A DNA stretch of 7,498 nt from Clostridiales bacterium. GTDB lineage: Bacteria; Bacillota; Clostridia; Oscillospirales; Oscillospiraceae. Numbering within the stretch: the stretch's first letter is position 1; every line of letters starts with the position of its first letter. The stretch lies in contig DPCD01000203.1 of the NCBI GenBank assembly GCA_003516765.1, positions 1,229 to 8,726 on the forward strand. Direction: 5' to 3'. The notes beneath the pieces were generated by a model. The model was given only the letters and a program-made list of their open reading frames with translations, had not been told where the DNA came from and did no database searches. Below are positions 1-5,119 of the stretch, one piece after another. A program made the position numbers and the translations under genes.

Positions 1-9
1 GTTGTGTTT

Positions 10-16
10 CCTCCTT
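10..16 (-). promoter_or_regulatory. Ribosome binding site of the gene beyond the left edge
   Basis: The minus strand reads AAGGAGG followed by nine bases to the window edge. This is a near-perfect Shine-Dalgarno sequence, so a start codon is expected at or within a few bases of the edge. The start codon itself is not visible. Confidence 0.7.
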
Positions 17-103
17 GAATCACGTACTCAGTTGTTTCTGTAAGCCGCTGGGTACGGTCGAAAATCGCTGTACGCTAAGCCGTGCGTATCATTCCGCACC
101 ATG

Positions 104-127
104 AAAAAAGACCGACGTTTGCCGGCC
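104..127 (-). terminator. Intrinsic terminator (attenuator) inside the leader RNA
   Basis: On the minus strand GGCCGGC (127-121), loop AAAC (120-117) and GTCGGTC (116-110) form a 7-bp stem with two G-U pairs, followed directly by six T residues (109-104). It lies inside the leader and about 90 nt before the ribosome binding site, so it would stop transcription before the gene unless prevented. An upstream CCGGTC (183-178) can pair with GGCCGG of the 5' arm and so could act as an antiterminator. That segment overlaps by two bases the 3' strand of the leader's closing helix (179-174), so forming that helix would favour termination. The switch model is inference. Confidence 0.65.
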
Positions 128-283
128 TTGCTCCACTGCGGCGATATACGCCGTAACAGGATTCTCAGCCGCCCGATGACCGGACATACTCCGCAGAAGT
201 TACCGCCTTAAGGCGCAATCTCCTGCATCATCGCAAGTGACACGCGCGGTTGCGTTGAGACCGTTTCCTACGCGTGCTTATAT

Positions 284-312
284 ATGATATAATAAAACCC
301 CCTTGGTGTCAA
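284..312 (-). promoter_or_regulatory. Sigma-A-type promoter for the left-edge gene
   Basis: The minus strand carries a perfect -35 box TTGACA (312-307), a 17-bp spacer and a -10 box TATCAT (289-284, five of six consensus bases). Transcription would start near 277 and give the long leader that ends at the left edge. The -35 box sits in the loop and 3' arm of the proS terminator hairpin, and the spacer contains that terminator's T-rich tail. Confidence 0.75.
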
Positions 313-321
313 GGGGGTTTT
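290..321 (-). terminator. Intrinsic terminator of proS
   Basis: A perfect 12-bp inverted repeat (294-305 with 310-321, AAAACCCCCTTG) surrounds a 4-base loop. On the minus strand it is followed by TTTTATTAT and lies 71 nt after the proS stop codon. It would work as a rho-independent terminator. The sequence is symmetric, but no plus-strand gene precedes it, so it is assigned to proS. Positions 322-392, between it and the proS stop, hold nothing I can identify. Confidence 0.85.
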
Positions 322-392
322 CCAATATTTTTGATGAATTTCCGCTGGATTTTCCGGCATTCCGCCCGTGGTTTCTGCGCAATCTGACGAAA

Positions 393-1829
393 TCAGTAGG
401 CGACGCCCCAGTAGATCATTTTCTTTGCCGGCTTGCCGCAGATTGGGCAGACATCATCCAGATGCTCCTGGTGAAGCGGCATGCAGCGAGAGGACATGCC
501 GCCCTCTTCCTTCATCTTCAGCTCGCACGCAAGATCTCCGCACCACATAGTCTTGATGAAGCCGCCGTTTTCCTGCTGCAGCTTCTTTGCCTCTTCCAGA
601 GAATGCGCCTCAAAGATGTGGTTATCGAGGTTCTGCTTTGCCTTTTCATACATGCCCTTCTGGACCAGCTCAAGCTGCTCTTTGACCGCAGCTTCAAGGT
701 TTTCCAGCGGCACGACCGTCTTTTCGCCGTCGTTGCGGCGGACCAGTACGCACTGTCCTGCCTCAATGTCTCTCGGTCCCAGCTCCAGGCGAAGCGGCAC
801 GCCCTTCATCTCATACTGCGCGCACTTCCAGCCCATGGAATTGTCCGAATCGTCCAGCTTCACGCGAAGCCCCGCGGCAATCAGGCGCTCTTTGACCTTC
901 GCCGCGGCATCCAGCACGCCCTCTTTGTGCATCGCGACGGGCAGAACGATCACCTGCGTGGGCGCAATTTTGGGCGGCAGCACCAGACCGTTGTTGTCGC
1001 CGTGCGCCATGATCACCGCGCCAATCATGCGCGTGGTCGAGCCCCACGAGGTCTGGAACGGATACTGCAGCTTGTTGTCGCGACCGGTGAAGGTCACGTT
1101 GTAAGCGCGCGAGAACTTGTCGCCGAAGTAATGGCTCGTTGCGCCCTGCAGCGCTTTATGGTCTTTCATCAGGCACTCGACGGTATAGGTTGCCTCGGCG
1201 CCTGCAAACTTTTCCTTCTCGGTCTTCTGTCCGGGGACGACCGGAATGGCAAGGACGTTTTCAAAGAAGTCGGCATAGCATTTGAGCTGCTGCTCGGTCT
1301 CATGGATTGCCTCCTCGGCAGTCTCATGAATCGTATGCCCCTCCTGCCACCAGAACTCTCTCGAACGCAGGAACGGACGGGTCGTCTTCTCCCAGCGGAT
1401 GACGGAGCACCACTGGTTATAGAGCATCGGAAGCTCGCGGTAGGTCTGCAGAACTCTGGACCAGTGGTCGCAGAACATCGTCTCCGACGTCGGACGGAAC
1501 GCCAGACGCTCTTCAAGCTTCTCGCTGCCGCCCATCGTAACCCATGCGACCTCGGGAGCGAAGCCGTTGACCAGCTCGCCTTCCTTTTTGAGCAGGCTCT
1601 CCGGAATCAGGACCGGCATTGCCACATTCTCATGTCCGGTCTTCTTGAACTCGGCGTCCATAATCGACTGGATATTCTCCCAGATCGCGTAGCCATACGG
1701 GCGCAGAATCGTAAAGCCCTTGACCGACGCATATTCCACCAGCTCCGCCTTGCGGCAGATGTCGGTGTACCACTGCGCAAAATCGACCTCCATGTCGGTG
1801 ATCTGCTGCACTTTCTTCTCTTTCGCCAT
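393..1829 (-). CDS. proS: Prolyl-tRNA synthetase, archaeal/eukaryotic-type (ProS type 3)
   Basis: This cytoplasmic class II aminoacyl-tRNA synthetase charges tRNA-Pro with proline. The 478-residue product has motif 1 around residues 38-53, the RPTSE segment (112-116), motif 2 around 145-168 (RWEKTTRPFLRSREFWWQEG) and motif 3 around 260-278 with GSTTR. The anticodon-binding domain begins near residue 284. A C-terminal zinc-binding domain has Cys430, Cys435, Cys461 and Cys464, and the chain ends in tyrosine as in the Thermus type. There is no editing insertion between motifs 2 and 3, unlike the long bacterial type. I start at Met 1829, not at the ATG four codons upstream (1841), because that ATG overlaps the ribosome binding site AAAGGA. 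It is monocistronic: it has its own promoter and terminator. The leader is only about 40 nt, so no T-box controls it. Confidence 0.95.
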   Translation of the reverse strand: MAKEKKVQQITDMEVDFAQWYTDICRKAELVEYASVKGFTILRPYGYAIWENIQSIMDAEFKKTGHENVAMPVLIPESLLKKEGELVNGFAPEVAWVTMGGSEKLEERLAFRPTSETMFCDHWSRVLQTYRELPMLYNQWCSVIRWEKTTRPFLRSREFWWQEGHTIHETAEEAIHETEQQLKCYADFFENVLAIPVVPGQKTEKEKFAGAEATYTVECLMKDHKALQGATSHYFGDKFSRAYNVTFTGRDNKLQYPFQTSWGSTTRMIGAVIMAHGDNNGLVLPPKIAPTQVIVLPVAMHKEGVLDAAAKVKERLIAAGLRVKLDDSDNSMGWKCAQYEMKGVPLRLELGPRDIEAGQCVLVRRNDGEKTVVPLENLEAAVKEQLELVQKGMYEKAKQNLDNHIFEAHSLEEAKKLQQENGGFIKTMWCGDLACELKMKEEGGMSSRCMPLHQEHLDDVCPICGKPAKKMIYWGVAY

Positions 1830-1840
1830 AACCAATAACA

Positions 1841-1846
1841 TCCTTT
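1841..1846 (-). promoter_or_regulatory. Ribosome binding site deciding the proS start
   Basis: The minus strand reads AAAGGA at 1846-1841, 11 nt before the ATG ending at 1829. The alternative ATG at 1841-1839 shares its first base with this site and so has no usable spacing. The downstream start, giving a protein beginning MAKEKK, is therefore preferred. Confidence 0.7.
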
Positions 1847-1873
1847 CGGAAATAATTGCAATTTATCGAAAGT

Positions 1874-1882
1874 ATTATATCA
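1874..1882 (-). promoter_or_regulatory. Extended -10 promoter of proS
   Basis: The minus strand reads TGA-TATAAT (1882-1874), a perfect -10 box with the extended TG motif. Transcription would start near 1867, giving a leader of about 38 nt. A perfect TTGACA lies at 1892-1887, but only 7 bp from the -10 box, too close to act with it. At 17 bp the -35 match is poor (GCGAAA), so the extended -10 probably carries the activity. Confidence 0.65.
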
Positions 1883-1935
1883 CACCTGTCAAGCATTTTC
1901 GCCCTGTTTTGCGGCAATTTGCGGCGTTTTCCGCG

Positions 1936-1965
1936 TTCACGCAGGACCTGCGCGCAACATAAAAT
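1936..1965 (+). promoter_or_regulatory. Possible promoter of the 53-residue protein gene
   Basis: TTCACG (1936-1941, four of six) and TAAAAT (1960-1965, five of six) are separated by 18 bp. Transcription would start near 1972, just ahead of the strong ribosome binding site at 1980-1987. It is divergent from the proS promoter, with about 55 bp between their -10 and -35 elements. Confidence 0.45.
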
Positions 1966-1993
1966 GAAATACCTTTAAGAGGAGGAGTTTGCC

Positions 1994-2155
1994 ATGTCCT
2001 GCTTTACCGTCGTCCTCGACCCAACGGTCGAGGCATTTTACCGCCGCATCGCCGCGCAGGCGGGTCTGACGCTCGAGACCGTGCTGTCCGATACGCTGTT
2101 CAAGCTTGCCGGAGAGCTTGCGCTGGAGGCAATCAGCCGCAAGCGCGCACAATAG
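1994..2155 (+). CDS. Small ribbon-helix-helix-like protein, 53 aa
   Basis: The gene encodes 53 residues beginning MSCFTVVLDP and ending SRKRAQ. A strong ribosome binding site, AGGAGGAG (1980-1987), ends 6 nt before the ATG. The likely fold is a short beta strand (residues 3-8, FTVVLD), a helix around 11-23, a GLTLET turn (24-29) and a second amphipathic helix to about residue 49. That strand-helix-helix order and length resemble Arc/MetJ/CopG-type ribbon-helix-helix DNA-binding proteins, which act as dimers. I do not recognise the family, so the function is unassigned. The codons used (GCG, CTG, CTC, CGC) match the neighbouring genes, which supports real translation. It lies upstream of the serine dehydratase gene on the same strand, 126 nt apart. 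It could regulate neighbouring genes, but nothing shows that directly. Confidence 0.7.
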   Translation: MSCFTVVLDPTVEAFYRRIAAQAGLTLETVLSDTLFKLAGELALEAISRKRAQ

Positions 2156-2199
2156 CCAAAAAAGCACCGGATTTCTCCCGGAAACCGGCAAAAGCGCCC

Positions 2200-2228
2200 T
2201 TGTTTTTTGCCGCAAACTTTGCTATACT
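2200..2228 (+). promoter_or_regulatory. Probable promoter of the L-serine dehydratase gene
   Basis: TATACT (2223-2228, five of six) lies 17 bp downstream of TTGTTT (2200-2205, TTG conserved). Transcription would start near 2235, giving a leader of about 47 nt before the ATG at 2282. No convincing terminator separates it from the small gene upstream, so some read-through is possible. Confidence 0.5.
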
Positions 2229-2281
2229 CTATCCAAAACAGATTCCATCAAAACCATGCGAAAGGATATCCGGTACCTGCC

Positions 2282-3499
2282 ATGAAATCACTTCGGGACT
2301 TATATAAAATCGGAAAGGGACCGTCCAGCTCCCACACCATCGGACCTGAGCGCGCTGCCCGCAAATTTTTGGAGCGTGCGCCCGAGGCAGACCGCTTCAC
2401 GGTCATTCTCTACGGCTCTCTGAGCAAAACCGGCGTCGGTCACGGCACCGATCGCGTGCTGAAAGAAACGCTGGGACCTGATCGCACAGAGATTGTTTTC
2501 AGCGCGGAGGACCCGGCAGATCTGCCCCATCCCAATACGATGGATTTCATCGCCTACAAAGGCGAAACCGAGCTTTTGCGCATGCGCGTCATGTCAGTCG
2601 GCGGCGGCGATATCGTTATCGAGGGTGAGCCGGAAGCCGAGGCGGACGACGTCTATCCCGAAAGCTCGTTTGCCGAAATCACGCAGTTCTGCCGCTGGCG
2701 CTACATCACGCTGCCGGAATATGTCGAGCTGAACGAAGGACCCGAGATCTGGGATTTTCTCAAGACGATCTGGAACACCATGCGCAAAGAGATTCAAGAT
2801 GGTCTTTCTGCCACTGGCATCCTGCCCGGCGGGCTGAACGTTTCGCGCAAGGCAAAGCTTCTGTATGAGCGCACACATCTGCTGGACATTCCGCAGGTGC
2901 GCGAGCTGCAGCTGGTCTGCGCCTACGCCTTTGCCGCCGCCGAGCAGAACGCTGCCAACGGCACCGTCGTCACCGCGCCCACCTGCGGCAGCTGCGGCGT
3001 GCTTCCGGCAGTGCTGTTATACATGCAGAACAAATACAGCCTCTCCGACGATAAGATCGCCAGAGCCCTCGGCGTCGCCGGCATCTTCGGCAATCTGATC
3101 AAGCACAACGCCTCCATCTCGGGCGCCGAATGCGGCTGTCAGGCGGAGATCGGCGCGGCATGTTCGATGGCAGCTGCTGCCATGGGAGAGCTGACGGGCT
3201 TGAGCATCGACGAGCAGGAATATGCTGCCGAGATTGCCATGGAGCATCACCTGGGGCTGACGTGCGACCCCATCTGCGGTCTGGTCCAGATTCCCTGCAT
3301 CGAGCGAAACGCCGTCGCGGCAAAGCGCGCGATTGACGCCTCGAACCTGGCGCACATGCTGGTCGGCACGAGAACCATTTCCTTTGACATGGTTGTGCGC
3401 ACGATGTATGAGACCGGCATCAACATGAGCAGAGCCTTCCGCGAAACCTCCGAGGGCGGTCTTGCCCGGCTCTACAGCCGCCGCTCCATTGGCTCATAA
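2282..3499 (+). CDS. sdaA: L-serine dehydratase (ammonia-lyase), single-chain, iron-sulfur type
   Basis: The enzyme deaminates L-serine to pyruvate and ammonia in the cytoplasm using a [4Fe-4S] cluster instead of pyridoxal phosphate. The 405-residue chain has the beta domain at about 1-145 (GPSSSHTIGP at 13-22, GSLSKTGVGHGTD at 45-57) and the alpha domain from about 160 (GILPGGLNVSRK at 179-190, TAPTCGSCG at 231-239). Cys286, Cys328 and Cys339 are spaced 42 and 11 apart, like the cluster cysteines I recall from the Legionella enzyme. The tail ends RRSIGS, without the C-terminal cysteine that acts as fourth ligand there. I start at ATG 2282 because the family begins with MKS-L-x-LY just before GPSSSHT. 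The ribosome binding site GAAAGGA (2260-2266) is 15 nt away, which is long. Upstream in-frame TTG codons overlap the promoter and are rejected. Confidence 0.93.
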   Translation: MKSLRDLYKIGKGPSSSHTIGPERAARKFLERAPEADRFTVILYGSLSKTGVGHGTDRVLKETLGPDRTEIVFSAEDPADLPHPNTMDFIAYKGETELLRMRVMSVGGGDIVIEGEPEAEADDVYPESSFAEITQFCRWRYITLPEYVELNEGPEIWDFLKTIWNTMRKEIQDGLSATGILPGGLNVSRKAKLLYERTHLLDIPQVRELQLVCAYAFAAAEQNAANGTVVTAPTCGSCGVLPAVLLYMQNKYSLSDDKIARALGVAGIFGNLIKHNASISGAECGCQAEIGAACSMAAAAMGELTGLSIDEQEYAAEIAMEHHLGLTCDPICGLVQIPCIERNAVAAKRAIDASNLAHMLVGTRTISFDMVVRTMYETGINMSRAFRETSEGGLARLYSRRSIGS

Positions 3500-3527
3500 T
3501 GCCCCCCCATTTCTGACCGCAAAAGAC

Positions 3528-3552
3528 GGGCGCGCTGCCATGCAGCGCGCCC
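3528..3552. terminator. Bidirectional intrinsic terminator between sdaA and metF
   Basis: A perfect 11-bp GC-rich stem (GGGCGCGCTGC, 3528-3538, with 3542-3552) closes a 3-base CAT loop. On the plus strand TGTTTG follows; on the minus strand GTCTTTTG follows. It lies 28 nt after the serine dehydratase stop and 23 nt after the metF stop, so it should end both convergent transcripts. The T-tract is better on the minus strand. Confidence 0.85.
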
Positions 3553-3575
3553 TGTTTGCATATTGAGAGAATTTC

Positions 3576-4454
3576 TTACAGACCAGCCTGCTCCAGAAGC
3601 GCGGGAATCTTGGATTCCCAGCCCAGGGACATGATGTGGACGCCCTGGCAGTAGGGCTTGCACTCGCGGATGATGCGCGCTGCAATTTCCACACCGGTGA
3701 TACCGGCTTTGGTCTTTTCCTTGTCCGCCTGAAGCTCGGCGATCAGCTCGTCGGGGATATGAACGCCCGCGACGTTGTTATTCATGAACTTGCACATACC
3801 GGCAGACTTCGGGATGATGATACCGACCTGCACGGGCTTGCCGAACTGCTTGGCAGCCTCCATGAACTTGATGAACTTTTCGGGCTCAAACACAGCCTGC
3901 GTCTGGAAGTACTCGGCACCAGCCTTAACCTTGCGCTCCATCTTGACCAGCTGCGCGTCAACAGAGTCCGAGCACGGAGAGACAACCGCGCCCTTGGCAA
4001 ACTTGGGTGCTTCGCCGACCAGCTCGTTGCCGCCCAGATCCTTGCCGGTTTCGAGCATGCTCGCAGCATAGAGCAGCGACACAGAGTCCAGATCGAACAC
4101 GGGCTTTGCCTGCGGATGGTCGCCCAGCTTGGTGTGGTCGCCGGTGAGGCACAGAATGTTGTCAATGCCCAGCATGGCGGCGCTCAGCAGGTCGGACTGC
4201 AGCGCAATGCGGTTGCGGTCGCGGCAGGTCAGCTGGAAAATGGGGTTCAAGCCCGCATCCTTCAGCACCTTGCAGGTGGCAAGGCTGCCCAGACGCATGA
4301 CGGAGGACTGGTTATCGGTTACGTTGACGAAGTGGACGCCGGTGAGGTACTTCTTAGCCTCTTCGACCATGCCGTCGATGTGGATTCCCTTGGGAGGACC
4401 AACCTCGGCAGAAACTACAAATTCCCTGTTCTGAAACAGTTCCGTAATTTTCAT
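3576..4454 (-). CDS. metF: Methylenetetrahydrofolate reductase, MetF subunit
   Basis: This flavoprotein reduces 5,10-methylene-tetrahydrofolate to 5-methyl-tetrahydrofolate. The 292-residue TIM-barrel protein shows Glu17 in SAEVGPPKG (matching the catalytic Glu of E. coli FEFFPP), VTDNQSS (45-51), QLTCRDRNRIALQSDLL (74-90), CLTGDH (102-107) and TQAVFEPEKF (185-194). The length fits the short bacterial MetF without a eukaryotic regulatory domain. The ribosome binding site AGGAG (4469-4465) is 10 nt from the ATG. It is the last gene of a three-gene operon, 17 nt after metV. In acetogens MetF works in a complex with the iron-sulfur protein MetV, and sometimes an RnfC-like protein that replaces direct NADH binding by MetF. 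The same arrangement here suggests electrons arrive through partner proteins. Confidence 0.92.
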   Translation of the reverse strand: MKITELFQNREFVVSAEVGPPKGIHIDGMVEEAKKYLTGVHFVNVTDNQSSVMRLGSLATCKVLKDAGLNPIFQLTCRDRNRIALQSDLLSAAMLGIDNILCLTGDHTKLGDHPQAKPVFDLDSVSLLYAASMLETGKDLGGNELVGEAPKFAKGAVVSPCSDSVDAQLVKMERKVKAGAEYFQTQAVFEPEKFIKFMEAAKQFGKPVQVGIIIPKSAGMCKFMNNNVAGVHIPDELIAELQADKEKTKAGITGVEIAARIIRECKPYCQGVHIMSLGWESKIPALLEQAGL

Positions 4455-4471
4455 ATTTCCATCACTCCTGA

Positions 4472-5107
4472 TTATTCAGATTCTTTGGCTGTCTTGGTAG
4501 CCTGATCCGTGTTGAAATCGTGCAATTGTGTGGCGCAGCGCAGGACGTCCAGACGTCCCTGCTCCTTCAGCCGCTGGATAATGCGCTCCCAGCCACAGTC
4601 CATCTCGGGACAGACCTCGCACTTGCCGTTCTTGGTGCCGCCGCACGGACCGTTGACAAGGCTCTTGGAGCAGGCGGTGATGGGACAGATGCCGCCGGTC
4701 AGGTTCAGGAAGCATTCGCCGCACTGACCGCAGTCGTATTCCAGCGGCGTGACGCCCTGGAAGCCGGGCAGCTCCACGGTATCGCAGCAGGCATAGACGG
4801 GCTTGTCTTCCAGCGTCTCGGAAATGGTCTGAACGCCGACACCGCAGGAGAACACCAGAACGGCGTCTGCCTCGGCAATCTTTGCCATAGGACCTCTCAG
4901 GCGCAGCGCAAGCTCGGTGGGATTGCAGACATAGTCGGTCGTCAGCGTGCCGACGACTTTACCAGCATCCGCCAGCTTCTTTTGCAGCGCGTTTGCTTCC
5001 TCCTCGGGGAAGCCCACTTCCTTACAGCCGTGGCAGTTGATGATGAACACCTTGCCAGAGCAGAGGGAGGTGATGGTTTCTTCGGATTTCAGTCTCGTAA
5101 TCAGCAT
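4472..5107 (-). CDS. metV: MetV-type iron-sulfur subunit of methylenetetrahydrofolate reductase
   Basis: This 211-residue cysteine-rich cytoplasmic protein is the family often named methylenetetrahydrofolate reductase C-terminal domain protein. It has 17 cysteines: an N-terminal CHGC (25-28), Cys61, Cys88, Cys107/108, and a dense block from 126 to 171 (CGQCGEC, GGICPITACSKSLVNGPCGG, KCEVCPEMDC). In known MetVF enzymes MetV binds iron-sulfur clusters and feeds electrons to the flavin of MetF. The ribosome binding site GGGGAG lies 5 nt before the ATG and its G-run directly follows the upstream stop codon; the gap to rnfC2 is 12 nt, which indicates tight translational linkage. The cysteine block closely matches that of the N-terminal domain of the rnfC2-like gene, so the two are paralogous domains. 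Confidence 0.88.
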   Translation of the reverse strand: MLITRLKSEETITSLCSGKVFIINCHGCKEVGFPEEEANALQKKLADAGKVVGTLTTDYVCNPTELALRLRGPMAKIAEADAVLVFSCGVGVQTISETLEDKPVYACCDTVELPGFQGVTPLEYDCGQCGECFLNLTGGICPITACSKSLVNGPCGGTKNGKCEVCPEMDCGWERIIQRLKEQGRLDVLRCATQLHDFNTDQATKTAKESE

Positions 5108-5119
5108 ATGTTCTCCCCC

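Larger units (their letters stand above)
1..277 (-). promoter_or_regulatory. Structured 5' leader RNA of a gene off the left edge
   Basis: This stretch has no convincing gene. Read on the minus strand it runs from a predicted transcription start near 277 to a ribosome binding site at the left edge. It can fold into a closing helix (228-233 with 174-179, CGATGA/TCATCG) around an arm with a 7-bp helix (220-226 with 193-199, one G-U) and an apical CGCC-TTAA-GGCG hairpin (204-215). A 5-bp CGGCG-TATAT-CGCCG hairpin follows at about 145-160, then an intrinsic terminator at 104-127. About 90 nt lie between the terminator and the ribosome binding site. This is the layout of a transcription-attenuation leader such as a riboswitch or ribosomal-protein leader. 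I see no T-box motif (TGGNACCGCG type) and no FMN, TPP, SAM, cobalamin or lysine riboswitch core that I recognise. The class and the regulated gene are unknown. The structures are hand-drawn, not computed. Confidence 0.6.

Noticed and set aside
93..208. Short minus-strand frame in the leader, about 33 codons starting with ATG, as a possible leader peptide
   Set aside because: GGAG lies only one base from the ATG, it runs straight through the terminator hairpin, and it shows no run of regulatory codons such as repeated amino acids.
303..1838. Plus-strand open frame of 511 codons opposite proS
   Set aside because: It is the same in-register shadow effect. It begins inside the proS terminator, lacks a credible ribosome binding site, and the opposite strand encodes an unmistakable prolyl-tRNA synthetase.
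1842..1993. Possible T-box or riboswitch upstream of proS
   Set aside because: The extended -10 promoter leaves only about 38 nt of leader, and no T-box sequence or specifier stem is present.
2161..2220. Possible terminator between the 53-residue gene and the serine dehydratase gene
   Set aside because: There are CCGG repeats and a GGCAAAA/TTTTGCC pairing, but no compact GC-rich stem followed by a T-tract, and the T-run overlaps the next promoter's -35 region.
3636..4505. Plus-strand open frame of 289 codons opposite metF
   Set aside because: It is in register with metF codons and explained by the same avoidance of TTA, CTA and TCA; the product has no recognisable domain.
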